DNA of 64,000 nt, taken from the NCBI RefSeq assembly GCF_000379685.1, contig NZ_KB903291.1:1-64000 (forward strand), read 5' to 3'. Below the pieces are notes generated by a model that saw only the letters and a list, made by a program, of their open reading frames with translations, made no database searches and was not told the origin of the DNA. Every line of letters starts with the position of its first letter. Positions within the stretch are counted from its first letter, which is position 1. The translations under genes were made by a program, and so were the position numbers. Below are positions 50,502 through 58,807 of this stretch, in pieces. This DNA comes from Catelliglobosispora koreensis DSM 44566 (GTDB lineage: Bacteria; Actinomycetota; Actinomycetes; Mycobacteriales; Micromonosporaceae).

Positions 50502-51203
50502 GTGAACACAAAGGTCCTGGTGGTAGACGACGAGCCGAACATCTGCGCCCTGTTGTCGGCGACGCTTCGGCTCACCGGCTTCGATGTGCAGGTGGCGCAT
50601 GATGGGGCGTCCGCTCTGACGACGGCAGCGTCCTTTAGCCCGGATCTCGTCGTGCTCGATGTGATGCTCCCCGATCTCGATGGCTTCGAGGTCGCCCGGA
50701 CGTTGCGTTCACGGGGCTCCGACACCCCGGTGCTGTTCTTGACCGCCCGTCACGCGGTCGAGGATCGCATCTCTGGCCTGACCGTCGGCGCTGACGACTA
50801 CGTGACGAAGCCGTTCAGTCTCGAAGAAGTGGTGTTACGCATCCGTGCCATCTTGCGCCGGGCTCGTGCTCACGGTGAGCCTGTCGACGACGGCATCTTG
50901 CGTTACGCCGACTTGGAGATGGATGAGGACGCGCACGTCGTCAAGCGCGGCGGCAAACCTGTCGACTTATCGCCAACCGAGTTCAACCTGTTGCGCTACC
51001 TCATGGACAACGCCGGCCGGGTCGTTTCCAAGGCCCAGATCCTGGACCGCGTCTGGAGTTACGACTTCGGCGGCGACGGCCGCATCGTCGAGTCCTACAT
51101 CTATTACCTGCGCAAGAAGGTTGACCGCACTGGCCCACCGCTGATTCACACCCTGCGCGGTGTCGGCTACTCCCTGCGCCTGCCCCGCGAGCCCGCATCG
51201 TGA
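50502..51203 (+). CDS. OmpR-family response regulator
   Basis: A 233-residue regulator. The receiver has the acidic pair at 9-10 (KVLVVDDEPNICALL), phospho-acceptor Asp53 (VVLDVMLPDLDG), switch Thr in LFLTARHAVEDR and Lys in DDYVTKPFSLEEVVLRIRAI. The winged-helix effector domain shows VDLSPTEFNLLRYLMDNAGR, then VVSKAQILDRVWSYDFGGDG, then RIVESYIYYLRKKVDR and LIHTLRGVGYSLR. It resembles the TcrA/PrrA-like regulators of actinobacteria. The GTG start follows the adaptor stop by 18 bp. It pairs with the kinase 51 bp downstream, and the triple motif at 49475-49514 is its probable target. Confidence 0.93.
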   Translation: MNTKVLVVDDEPNICALLSATLRLTGFDVQVAHDGASALTTAASFSPDLVVLDVMLPDLDGFEVARTLRSRGSDTPVLFLTARHAVEDRISGLTVGADDYVTKPFSLEEVVLRIRAILRRARAHGEPVDDGILRYADLEMDEDAHVVKRGGKPVDLSPTEFNLLRYLMDNAGRVVSKAQILDRVWSYDFGGDGRIVESYIYYLRKKVDRTGPPLIHTLRGVGYSLRLPREPAS

Positions 51204-51254
51204 CGCCCGGCTTCGCGGCTCGCGCGGTTTCTGCCTTCGTTCGGAGATGCTGCC

Positions 51255-52676
51255 ATGAAGCTGTCGCTTAGGTCGCGCATGGTGCTGACGGTCGTCGGCC
51301 TTGCCACCATCGCCGTCGCTGTCACGACAACCGTCGGCATTGGACTGTTGCGCAGTTATCTCACCGATCGCCTCGACACCGAGGTGACCCGGCTTGCCCA
51401 GCTCGCTTCGCGCCCGATCATGTCCGAGATCTGGCGCGAGCCTTCGCGTGGCTTCGGCGATCCCGACAACCGTCCAGGCTTCCCCAAAGGTGTCGGCGAC
51501 CCGGCGATCTTCACGCTCTACGACAGCGGCGGCAACATCGTGCCCGGCCCACGCAACATTGACACGACAGAAGGTCCAAGTCTCGGGAGCTTCGACGACA
51601 TCAAAGCCCGTGCCGGACAGGGCATTCAGACCGCTTCCAACGCTGACAGCGGCGTCAACTTCCGCGTCATCGTCGTGGAGACGTCCACGGGCGGCTACGC
51701 CGTCGCGGCCATTTCCTTGCAGCGCATCGATAACACGGTGAACCAGATGACGTTCATCGGCTTTGGTGTCAGTTTGGGTGTCCTGATTGGACTCGGCGTT
51801 TCGTCGTACTTCCTCGTGGGTCTGGGTCTTAAACCGCTGACCCGCATGGAGCACGCGGCGGCGGCCATCGCTGACGGCGACCTGACCTTGCGCGTTCCCG
51901 AGGCTGGCAAACACACCGAAGCGGGCCGCCTGGGACTTGCCCTCAACACTATGCTCGCCCGCATCGAATCCGCTGTCGCGGCACGGGTCACCTCAGAGCA
52001 ACGGCTGCGCCAGTTCGTCGGCGACGCCTCACACGAGTTGCGCACACCGCTGACGTCGATCCGCGGGTTCGCTGAGCTTTACCGCCGCGGTGGTGCACCC
52101 GCTGGCCCTGAACTAGACGAGACTATGGCGCGTATCGAAGACGAAGCCGCCCGTATGGGCTTGCTCGTCGAGGACCTGCTCTTGCTTGCTCAGCTCGACG
52201 AAGAACGTCCCCTGCGCTTCAGCAAAGTCGACCTGCTCTCCGTCGTCGCCGACACCGTGCGCGACGCTCACGTGCGCAGTCCACACCGGACAGTCATGCT
52301 CGGCTCCTTCGAGCCCGTAACCGTGGCCGGCGACGAGAACCGGCTGCGCCAGGTCGCCTTGAACCTTGTCACCAACGCTTTACAGCACACCCCCGCTGAC
52401 GCTTCCATCACCGTCAACGTCGGCACCGCAACAGGAGCCGCGATCGTCGAGGTATGCGACACCGGCCCCGGCATCGCCCCCGAACACGCCGAGCGCATCT
52501 TCGAACGCCTCTACCGCGCCGACCCCCACCGCGCCCGCACCCACGGCGGCGCGGGCCTCGGCCTGGCCATCGCCAACTCCATCGTCAAAGCCCACGGCGG
52601 CCGCATCGAACTCACTCCCACCAGCAACGCCCCCTCTGGCGCCACCTTCCGCATCCTCCTCCCCCTGCCCACCTAA
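51255..52676 (+). CDS. Sensor histidine kinase (HAMP, HisKA, HATPase)
   Basis: A 473-residue membrane kinase. TM1 (MVLTVVGLATIAVAVTTTVG) and TM2 (residues ~166-190, FIGFGVSLGVLIGLGVSSYF) flank an extracytoplasmic sensor of about 130 residues. HAMP follows (LKPLTRMEHAAAAIADGDLT), then HisKA with His260 in [20 protein letters not shown], and HATPase_c with NLVTNALQHTP (N box), VCDTGPGIAPEHAERIFERL and GGAGLGLAIANSIVKAHGGR. The ribosome site ggaga precedes ATG 51255. It is the partner of the OmpR-type regulator just upstream; the signal may be linked to the neighbouring exporters. Confidence 0.92.
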   Translation: MKLSLRSRMVLTVVGLATIAVAVTTTVGIGLLRSYLTDRLDTEVTRLAQLASRPIMSEIWREPSRGFGDPDNRPGFPKGVGDPAIFTLYDSGGNIVPGPRNIDTTEGPSLGSFDDIKARAGQGIQTASNADSGVNFRVIVVETSTGGYAVAAISLQRIDNTVNQMTFIGFGVSLGVLIGLGVSSYFLVGLGLKPLTRMEHAAAAIADGDLTLRVPEAGKHTEAGRLGLALNTMLARIESAVAARVTSEQRLRQFVGDASHELRTPLTSIRGFAELYRRGGAPAGPELDETMARIEDEAARMGLLVEDLLLLAQLDEERPLRFSKVDLLSVVADTVRDAHVRSPHRTVMLGSFEPVTVAGDENRLRQVALNLVTNALQHTPADASITVNVGTATGAAIVEVCDTGPGIAPEHAERIFERLYRADPHRARTHGGAGLGLAIANSIVKAHGGRIELTPTSNAPSGATFRILLPLPT

Positions 52677-52693
52677 CCCGCCTTAACGCGGGT
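52676..52693. terminator. Short stem-loop between convergent genes
   Basis: acccgc (52676-52681) pairs with gcgggt (52688-52693) around cttaac. It spans the kinase stop and the end of the MmpS-like gene. The stem is only 6 bp, so support is weak. Confidence 0.35.
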
Positions 52694-53060
52694 AGGGGCG
52701 GGTGCAGTCGACGAGGGGGATGCCGTGGGCTGAGCCTGGCAGCGTGCGGCGGGTGCCGGAGACGAACTTCTCGCCGTCGACCCAGGCTGTGCACGCGGTG
52801 GGGCCGTCGCCGCGCCAGCCGTTAGCGGAGACGCGTACGAGGAAGGACGGGATGGTCATTGTGACCTCCTTGCGCCACGGCAGCGAAGCCTCCTCGGTCA
52901 CGGTGGTGGTGTCGACCACGTACTGAATCGTCATCACGCCTGTTCCGGCGACCTCGTAGACGACCGGTGTCCCGGAGCTGGGCCAGAAGCGAAGCCACCC
53001 GAGCACGCCGGTGAGCAAGACGACCGGGACTAGAGCCACCGTCCACTTCGGAATCTTCAC
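52683..53060 (-). CDS. MmpS-like transport accessory protein
   Basis: A 125-residue protein with one N-terminal TM helix (KWTVALVPVVLLTGVLGWLR) and an extracytoplasmic beta domain. VVYEVAGTGVMTIQYVVDTT, then ASLPWRKEVTM and ANGWRGDGPTACTAWVDGEK, match the MmpS pattern (vtYEVtGt...a.I.Y.......LPW.........C.I.vDG). MmpS proteins assist MmpL lipid or siderophore exporters in mycobacteria; no MmpL gene is nearby, so the partner may be elsewhere. The two Cys residues of the mature part could form a disulfide. The GTG start at 53060 has aaggagg upstream. Confidence 0.72.
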   Translation of the reverse strand: MKIPKWTVALVPVVLLTGVLGWLRFWPSSGTPVVYEVAGTGVMTIQYVVDTTTVTEEASLPWRKEVTMTIPSFLVRVSANGWRGDGPTACTAWVDGEKFVSGTRRTLPGSAHGIPLVDCTRPYPR

Positions 53061-53161
53061 AGCGCCTCCTTCTGTAGCAGGAGAGAACTCCGGCCTGGGG
53101 CAGGAGCCGGGTGGGCTGACAGCGGGAAGTCTGTCACATCGATGACGGCGAAGGTGTACCC

Positions 53162-54037
53162 ATGACTGAGATTATTCGCCGCGCCCGCAAAGGAAGCACA
53201 GCGCTGGTGGTGCTGGCCGCGGCGTCCTTCGTCCTGGCCATCGTGAGCGCCGCTGGACTTTTGTTTGACGACCGGGTGTTGCTGGGGCAGCCGATTTGGC
53301 TGAAGCCGTTCAAGTTTGGCATCTCGTTCGCCGTGTATGCGTTAACGCTCGCTTGGCTTATGTCGCATCTGACGCGTGGGCACAGGACGGCACGGGTGTC
53401 CGCGTGGGCTGTCAGCCTGGCCAGTGTCATCGAACTCGCCATCATCACGGCGCAGGTGATTCGCGGTCGGGCCAGTCATTTCAACACTTCCACGGAACTC
53501 GACGAGATGCTGTGGACCGCGATGGGCATGACGATCGTCGTGCTGTGGGTCGCGACGGCTGTCATCGCGGCCTTGCTGTGGAAGGCGGGACTGCCCGATC
53601 GTGCGACCCAGTGGGCTGTGCGCCTCGGGCTCGTTATCGCGCTGGCCGGGCTGACCGAGGGTTTCTTGATGACGTCCACGACAGATTCGCAAGAGGACAG
53701 CGAATCCGGCTATGACGGGGCGCATTCGGTTGGTGTCGCCGATGGCGGCAAAGGCATGCCCCTGACCGGATGGAGCATGGAAGGCGGCGACCTGCGCATC
53801 GGGCACTTCGTCGGAATGCATGCGCTGCAAGCTCTGCTGCTGTTCTCTCTCTTCGTTAAGCAGGTTCGGATGGTCTTCGTGTTCGCGGCCGCCTATACCG
53901 GGCTGTTTGCCCTGGTGACCTGGCAAGCATTGCGCGGGCAACCGTTGCTGGCGCCAGATGCGACCACCTTGATTGCCTTGGCTGGCTTAATTGCCTTCGC
54001 TATCACGGGCGCGGTCTTCGCCACCAGACGGCGCTAG
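53162..54037 (+). CDS. Polytopic membrane protein of unknown function
   Basis: A 291-residue protein with about seven to eight TM helices. Recognisable stretches include GQPIWLKPFKFGISFAVYAL, which has the W-x-K-P-x-K-F motif of a family of uncharacterised actinobacterial membrane proteins, and GHFVGMHALQALLLFSLFVK near the end, with an acidic loop (DSQEDSESGYDGAHSVGVAD) between. I do not know a function; His and Asp residues in GGDLRIGHFVGMHALQ could bind a cofactor. It is followed 9 bp later by a sensor kinase gene, so it may be the sensory or target component of that system. Confidence 0.72.
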   Translation: MTEIIRRARKGSTALVVLAAASFVLAIVSAAGLLFDDRVLLGQPIWLKPFKFGISFAVYALTLAWLMSHLTRGHRTARVSAWAVSLASVIELAIITAQVIRGRASHFNTSTELDEMLWTAMGMTIVVLWVATAVIAALLWKAGLPDRATQWAVRLGLVIALAGLTEGFLMTSTTDSQEDSESGYDGAHSVGVADGGKGMPLTGWSMEGGDLRIGHFVGMHALQALLLFSLFVKQVRMVFVFAAAYTGLFALVTWQALRGQPLLAPDATTLIALAGLIAFAITGAVFATRRR

Positions 54038-54040
54038 GCT
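54035..54040 (+). promoter_or_regulatory. TAGGCT -10 box built on the upstream stop codon
   Basis: The TAG stop of the membrane-protein gene begins the box TAGGCT, which ends 6 nt before ATG 54047. An internal leaderless start for the kinase-regulator pair is possible. Confidence 0.35.
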
Positions 54041-54046
54041 GCCGTC

Positions 54047-55198
54047 ATGCAGTGGGCGGGCCGCTTATTCGAGGAGCGCTACACCTGGGTCCGCATCACC
54101 GTCCTGACGTTGTCGGGCGTGGGTTATCTCGTGCTCGCGCCCGACGGTGACGCGAATTGGAGAGCGCTAGACCTGACGTTGGCGATCACCGCCATTGTGT
54201 ACGGTTTCGTCGGCGTCTGGTCGTCACTCGCGGTTGTGCTCGGGCTTAGTGTCATGGCTTCGCTTGAGCTGTTCACCGATGTGGCTAACTGGACGGTGCC
54301 TGAAGTCGCCTTCACCTGGGCCCTCGTGGAGCTCAGCATGCGGGCACCGCAACGGCAGCGGCTGATCGGGCTTGGAGCGGCGCTCCTCGGCATGGGCCTG
54401 CATGATGCCCCGTCATCGTTTCAGGAACCGTTGCTGCAGCTCTTCCGGTTCTCCGTTCAGATCGGTGTTCCGTTCCTGCTCGGTGCCTACTTCCGCGCCC
54501 AGCAGCAGCTGGCACACCGCATTACGGAGCATGCCCGGCAAGAGATCCAGGCGGTCCGGGCAGAGGAACGGACATCGATCGCCCGCGAAATTCACGACCT
54601 CGTCGCCCATCACGTCGCCTCGATCGTGCTGCGCGTGGGCGTTGCCCGCAATGTGTTGCCGCTCAACGATCCCCGGGTGGAGCAGGTGCTCGACGATGTG
54701 CACGCGACGGGCACCAGCGCGCTGGCGGATCTGCGCAAGCTCGTCGCCGTGCTTCGCGATCCAGCCCACGCGCAGCACACGCCTTTCGTTGACCCTGAAG
54801 GGCTTGAAGTCGCGCTGGCCGCTGCCATCGAGCGCAGCAGGCAAATCGGGCTGACCGTTACCGCCGACATTGACCCGCAGGTCAAAACACTAGACGCGCG
54901 AACGGCTCTGGCCGTTTTGCGGATCGTCCAAGAAGGACTCGCCAACGTCGCCAGGCACGCCGGACTCGGCGCAAGGGCACACCTGGACATCGGCCTCGGC
55001 GGCGACCGGTTAACGCTGGCTCTACGCGACTTCGGCGGCATGCCGTCCACGAGCACCACTCAAGGCGGTCACGGCCTCGTCGGTCTCCGCGAACGCATCA
55101 CCGTCTTGGGCGGCACACTGACCGTCATGGCAGAAGAGCCCGGCTGGTCCCTCACCGCGACCATGCCCCTAACCGACCGGGAGGCGGCGCAGTCATGA
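54047..55198 (+). CDS. NarL-type sensor histidine kinase
   Basis: A 383-residue kinase. Four to five TM helices occupy residues 14-148 (VRITVLTLSGVGYLVLAPDG to VQIGVPFLLGAYFRAQ), with little outside the membrane. HisKA_3 carries His183 in ERTSIAREIHDLVAHHVASI, and HATPase_c shows VLRIVQEGLANVARHAGLGA and GHGLVGLRERITVLGG. The extra H-H after the phospho-acceptor (DLVAHHVA) is typical of this actinobacterial subfamily. Its stop overlaps the regulator start (ATGA). The signal is unknown; the preceding membrane protein may take part. Confidence 0.9.
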   Translation: MQWAGRLFEERYTWVRITVLTLSGVGYLVLAPDGDANWRALDLTLAITAIVYGFVGVWSSLAVVLGLSVMASLELFTDVANWTVPEVAFTWALVELSMRAPQRQRLIGLGAALLGMGLHDAPSSFQEPLLQLFRFSVQIGVPFLLGAYFRAQQQLAHRITEHARQEIQAVRAEERTSIAREIHDLVAHHVASIVLRVGVARNVLPLNDPRVEQVLDDVHATGTSALADLRKLVAVLRDPAHAQHTPFVDPEGLEVALAAAIERSRQIGLTVTADIDPQVKTLDARTALAVLRIVQEGLANVARHAGLGARAHLDIGLGGDRLTLALRDFGGMPSTSTTQGGHGLVGLRERITVLGGTLTVMAEEPGWSLTATMPLTDREAAQS

Positions 55199-55833
55199 TC
55201 AGGGTGTTGCTGGTGGACGACCAACAGCTGGTACGCGCCGGATTGCGCATGCTGTGCGATTCCGACCCCGAGATGCAGGTCGTGGGCGAAGCCGCCGATG
55301 GCGCCAACGCCGTGCGGCTGGCCGAGCAGCTCGTGCCCGACGTGATCCTGATGGACCTGCGGATGCCCGGCATGGACGGCGTCACCGCGACGCGCAACAT
55401 CCTTAAGAGCAAGCCGTCCATGCGGGTCGTCGTGCTGACCACGTTTGACGATGACGATCATCTGTATCCCGCGCTCGGGGCGGGAGCGTGCGGATTCCTG
55501 GTCAAGGACGCGACGCCAGCGGAGCTGCTCGACGGCATCCGGCGGGCCGCCGCCGGGGACAGCCCGTTTAGCCGGACTGTGCTCAAACGCCTGGTGACGC
55601 AAGCCATCTCGCCCAAGGCGCCGGTGCCCAAGCTAGACGGCATAACGGAACGCGAGCAAGACGTGCTGAAGCTTGTCGGAGACGGACTGTCCAATCCCGA
55701 GATCGCTGAGCGGCTGCATCTGGGCGTGACGACGGTGAAGACCCACGTCGCCAACTTGATGACGAAGACGGGCAGCCCTAACCGGGTGCGTCTTGCCGTC
55801 TATGCCGTTCAGGCGGGACTGGCCTCATACTGA
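55195..55833 (+). CDS. NarL/FixJ-family response regulator
   Basis: A 212-residue regulator. The receiver has the acidic pair 8-9 (IRVLLVDDQQLVRAGLRMLC), Asp54 (ILMDLRMPGMDG), Thr in VVVLTTFDDDDHLYPALGAG and Lys in CGFLVKDATPAELL. The GerE HTH reads ITEREQDVLKLVGDGLSNPE, then IAERLHLGVTTVKTHVANLM. It is translationally coupled to the kinase gene and directly precedes the AGPS-like gene (3 bp), which may share its transcript. Confidence 0.92.
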   Translation: MIRVLLVDDQQLVRAGLRMLCDSDPEMQVVGEAADGANAVRLAEQLVPDVILMDLRMPGMDGVTATRNILKSKPSMRVVVLTTFDDDDHLYPALGAGACGFLVKDATPAELLDGIRRAAAGDSPFSRTVLKRLVTQAISPKAPVPKLDGITEREQDVLKLVGDGLSNPEIAERLHLGVTTVKTHVANLMTKTGSPNRVRLAVYAVQAGLASY

Positions 55834-55836
55834 GGC

Positions 55837-57333
55837 ATGCGTAAACGATCGTGGTGGGGCTGGGGCTGGGACGATCAGGCTGTCGTCGGCAAAGACCTCG
55901 ATGACCTGGCCCAGCGCGTCAGCCAATACCTGCCGCTGGATGGCCACGTCACTCCCGTGCCAGTGCTCGACGGCCTGCCCAAGCCGGCGCTCCCGCAGCC
56001 GCCCGTGGAAAGTCGCGGCGACACCGAAGCCCGTGCGGCACACACGCACGGCAAGGCTTTCCGTGACGTCGTCCGCAATCTAAACGCCGATCTCAAGCGC
56101 CCGCCCGAGTGGGTTATCTACCCACAACATGAAGAAGACATCACACGAGTCTTCGAATGGGCGATCGCCAATAACGCCAAGGTGATTCCGTTCGGCGGCG
56201 GTTCCAGTGTGACCGGCGGGATTGAGTATCGCGGGGACGAACCGTTTGTCAGCCTCGATTTGTCCGCACTCGACGGTGTGCTCGACATCGACGAGGTGAA
56301 CCTGGCCGTGCGGGCACAAGGCGGGATCTTCGGGCCAGCCCTGGAGGCACAGCTCAAGCCGCATGAGTTGACGCTGCGGCACTATCCGCAGAGCTTCGAG
56401 TTCTCCACCTTTGGCGGCTGGATAGCCACGCGCGCCGGCGGTCACTATGCGACTGGCTACACGCACATCGACGACCTCGTGCAAAGCGTCCGCATCGTCA
56501 CGCCTTCGGGGGTGAGCGAGGCTCAACGAGTACCAGCAAATGGAGCCGGACCCGAACCCGACCGGATGTGGCTCGGTTCCGAAGGCAGTTTCGGGGTCAT
56601 CTCCGAGGCATGGGCCAGAGTTCAGAGGCGGCCAACCTTCAAATCAAGTGCCTCAATAACCTTCAGTGGGTACTCCGAAAGCGTTGCCGCCGTTAAGGAA
56701 ATAGCCCAGTCGGGCCTCAATCCCGCTAACTGCCGTCTGCTGGACCCCATCGAGGCGATGCTCAACACCGCAACCCCCAGCGCCACCCTGATTCTGGGCT
56801 TCGAGTCGGCGGACCATCCGGTCGACACGGCGCTCGGCCGGGCCGTCGAGATCTGCCACGGTCACGGCGGCGAGGTGTCTACAAAGGACGAAGCCGGGCA
56901 GTGGCGGGGCGCGTTCCTCAAGGCACCTTATCTGCGCGACGGCCTCGTGCGCTTGGGCGTTGTCGTGGAAACGTTTGAGACCGCTTGTCTTTGGTCCGGT
57001 TTTCAGCAACTGCACGAAGCGATCGTCGAGGCCTTGTCCCCCGCGCTCGTGACCTGCCGGTTCACTCATGTCTACCCTGACGGTCCCGCGCCTTACTTCA
57101 CCGTCTACGCGGCGGGGCAACGCGGTGGTGAACTGGAACTGTGGGATGACCTGAAAGCCCGCGCCAGTCACGTGCTGCTCGCCCATGGCGCCACGATCAC
57201 GCACCATCACGCGGTCGGCCGGGACCACCTCCCGTGGTACAGGCCTTCGCCACCGTTCCTGGCCGCGATGCGGGCGGTCAAGCAAACCCTTGACCCGCAT
57301 AACATTCTGAACCCGGGAGTGCTGCATCTATGA
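55837..57333 (+). CDS. AGPS-like FAD-binding oxidase (alkyl-DHAP synthase family)
   Basis: A 498-residue flavoprotein of the VAO/PCMH fold. The start RKRSWWGWGWDDQAVVGKDL matches alkyldihydroxyacetonephosphate synthases (WWGWG). The FAD domain (~100-240) has FGGGSSVTGGIEYRG and FSTFGGWIATRAGGHYATGY. The C-terminal FAD-oxidase domain contains CRLLDPIEAM, the VVETFETACLW segment, a Tyr in PAPYFTVYAAG aligning with the active-site Tyr of AGPS, and the His-run ATITHHHAVGRDHLPWY. AGPS swaps the acyl chain of acyl-DHAP for an alkyl chain in ether-lipid synthesis. The neighbouring methyltransferase (4-bp overlap) and thioesterase support a lipid role, but no acyl-CoA reductase or DHAP acyltransferase is in view, so the exact reaction is unproven. 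Confidence 0.83.
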   Translation: MRKRSWWGWGWDDQAVVGKDLDDLAQRVSQYLPLDGHVTPVPVLDGLPKPALPQPPVESRGDTEARAAHTHGKAFRDVVRNLNADLKRPPEWVIYPQHEEDITRVFEWAIANNAKVIPFGGGSSVTGGIEYRGDEPFVSLDLSALDGVLDIDEVNLAVRAQGGIFGPALEAQLKPHELTLRHYPQSFEFSTFGGWIATRAGGHYATGYTHIDDLVQSVRIVTPSGVSEAQRVPANGAGPEPDRMWLGSEGSFGVISEAWARVQRRPTFKSSASITFSGYSESVAAVKEIAQSGLNPANCRLLDPIEAMLNTATPSATLILGFESADHPVDTALGRAVEICHGHGGEVSTKDEAGQWRGAFLKAPYLRDGLVRLGVVVETFETACLWSGFQQLHEAIVEALSPALVTCRFTHVYPDGPAPYFTVYAAGQRGGELELWDDLKARASHVLLAHGATITHHHAVGRDHLPWYRPSPPFLAAMRAVKQTLDPHNILNPGVLHL

Positions 57334-57827
57334 AAGGCAAAGCGGCTCTTGGCAGTCTGCTCTTCTTCATCGTCGCGCCCGGCACCGTGGCCGGACTCGT
57401 GCCGTGGTGGCTCACCAACGGCTGGCGAGGCAAGGCGCCGCTCGTGCTCCAGCTGGCCGGAGGCGTGTTTGTCCTAACTGGACTGGCCGGGCTGGTGTAT
57501 TCCTTCGTGCGGTTCGTGGTCGAGGGCCTCGGCACACCGGCCCCCGTGGCACCGACCAAACATCTGGTCGTGGGCGGGCTGTACCGGTTCGTGCGCAACC
57601 CTATGTATGTCGCGATCATCGCGATTGTGCTGGGCCAGGCCATGTTCTTCGGCTCGCTGGCGTTGCTCGTCTATGCCGTCGTGACGTGGATCGTTCCGGC
57701 GAGTTTCGCGAAGTTCTACGAGGAGCCGACGTTGCGGCGGACCTTCGGTGCCGAATACGACGAATACCGCCGCAACGTTCCGGCTTGGATCCCGCGGCTA
57801 AAGCCATGGCACGCTCCCCGCGCCTAG
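57330..57827 (+). CDS. ICMT/PEMT-like membrane methyltransferase
   Basis: A 165-residue membrane protein with about four TM helices. The C-terminal signature is intact: HLVVGGLYRFVRNPMYVAII (G-x-Y-x-x-V-R-N-P-x-Y), then FYEEPTLRRTFGAEYDEYRR (E-E-x-x-L-x-x-x-F-G-x-x-Y-x-x-Y), and the basic end VPAWIPRLKPW. This is the isoprenylcysteine-carboxymethyl/phospholipid N-methyltransferase fold, which methylates a lipid-soluble acceptor with SAM. Its start overlaps the AGPS-like stop, so both may act on the same lipid. Confidence 0.85.
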   Translation: MKGKAALGSLLFFIVAPGTVAGLVPWWLTNGWRGKAPLVLQLAGGVFVLTGLAGLVYSFVRFVVEGLGTPAPVAPTKHLVVGGLYRFVRNPMYVAIIAIVLGQAMFFGSLALLVYAVVTWIVPASFAKFYEEPTLRRTFGAEYDEYRRNVPAWIPRLKPWHAPRA

Positions 57828-57830
57828 GAT
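57825..57830 (+). promoter_or_regulatory. TAGGAT -10 box built on the upstream stop codon
   Basis: The TAG stop of the methyltransferase gene is the first half of TAGGAT, 6 nt before GTG 57837. It may give a leaderless transcript of the thioesterase gene. Confidence 0.35.
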
Positions 57831-57836
57831 GCGCTC

Positions 57837-58595
57837 GTGGCCTTCTACCGTCAGCTCGCTGAAGATACCTACGAGTCCACTGAACTGACCCGTGGCCCGT
57901 GGGATGCCGAGTCACAGCACGCCGGCCCGCCCGCGGCTCTGCTGGCCCGCGCCGTGGAACAGATCGCCCGGCCCGGGCTGCGCATCGCGCGGCTGACCTA
58001 TGACATCGCCCGCCGCGTGCCGATCGCCCCGCTGACCGTGACCGCGTCGATGGTCCGCGAAGGACGGTCCATTTGCGTGGCTCAGGCGGCGATCGAGCCC
58101 TACATGCGGTGCACCGCGCTGCTGATTCGCACCGCGCCGGAGGTAGCCCCCGCTATGGCGGCCGGACCCCTCGTCCTGCCACCGTCAGCGTCCCAGCACG
58201 AACCGTTCTTCGACGTGGGCTGGGACACGGGCTATCACACCGGCATGGAAGTCAAGTTCGCCTCAGGATCCTTCCTGGGCAAGGGTCCCGCGACGGCCTG
58301 GATGCGCATGCGCTCACCACTGGTCGAGGGCTTCGATGTCAGCCCTGTGCAACGGGTGTGCATCGCGGCCGACTCGGGCAACGGCGTGAGCAACGTGCTC
58401 GACTTCAGCCAGCACCTGTTCATCAACGCTGACCTGACTGTCCACTTGGCACGCTATCCGCTGGGCGAGTGGGTGTGCCTGCAGGCGTCCACGATGATTC
58501 AAAGTGACGGCATCGGACTGTCCGACACGATGCTTCACGACGAGCAAGGCCCCATCGGCCGGTCCGTGCAGTCGCTCTTCGTCGGTCCCCGCTGA
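57837..58595 (+). CDS. TesB-like acyl-CoA thioesterase family protein
   Basis: A 252-residue double-hotdog thioesterase. The N-terminal hotdog shows GPWDAESQHAGPPAALLARA, the helix region conserved in actinobacterial thioesterase-family proteins, and RLTYDIARRVPIAPLTVTAS. The second hotdog has SPVQRVCIAADSGNGVSNVL, then FSQHLFINADLTVHLARYPL and GEWVCLQASTMIQSDGIGLS. The Asp in the AADSGNG motif is the usual catalytic-type residue. It should hydrolyse an acyl-CoA. It follows the methyltransferase gene by 9 bp, with a GTG start. Confidence 0.83.
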   Translation: MAFYRQLAEDTYESTELTRGPWDAESQHAGPPAALLARAVEQIARPGLRIARLTYDIARRVPIAPLTVTASMVREGRSICVAQAAIEPYMRCTALLIRTAPEVAPAMAAGPLVLPPSASQHEPFFDVGWDTGYHTGMEVKFASGSFLGKGPATAWMRMRSPLVEGFDVSPVQRVCIAADSGNGVSNVLDFSQHLFINADLTVHLARYPLGEWVCLQASTMIQSDGIGLSDTMLHDEQGPIGRSVQSLFVGPR

Positions 58596-58643
58596 ATATG
58601 CAGCCGGGCCGTCGCTAAACGATCTCCAACGCGCCAGTCCACG

Positions 58644-58741
58644 GTGTGTGCGCCCACCCCCTTTGCTTTGCACCTATAGAGGCACAAATATGCAGCGCCC
58701 TCCGCCTCTATGGGTGCAGAGCAAAGCGACTGCGCACACAT
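58644..58741. repeat. 98-bp near-palindromic element (cruciform or RNA hairpin)
   Basis: Inner arms of 23 bases, 58661-58683 and 58704-58726, match with two differences, both able to form G-U pairs in one strand's RNA; the loop is 20 nt. Outer 9-bp arms (tgtgtgcgc 58645-58653, gcgcacaca 58732-58740) pair perfectly, separated by small unpaired stretches (7 and 5 nt). The element fills most of the 212-bp gap between thioesterase and CDF transporter genes, and AT content rises in its core. It may be a terminator, a regulatory leader of the metal transporter or a small mobile palindrome. Nothing else is recognised in the gap. Confidence 0.75.
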
Positions 58742-58807
58742 ACTCTGACCTCCCCGGATGCGTGTCGGAGCGGCCTCATACCGAGCCGCGGCGCGAGGCT
58801 AGGCAGC

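Noticed and set aside
53342-53941. 199-codon minus-strand frame
   Set aside because: Shadow of the membrane-protein gene; composition is typical of antisense translation (Gln/His/Arg-rich).
58535-58741. Two similar short frames on opposite strands starting MCAQ/MCAH
   Set aside because: They resemble each other only because the 98-bp element is a palindrome; neither is a gene.
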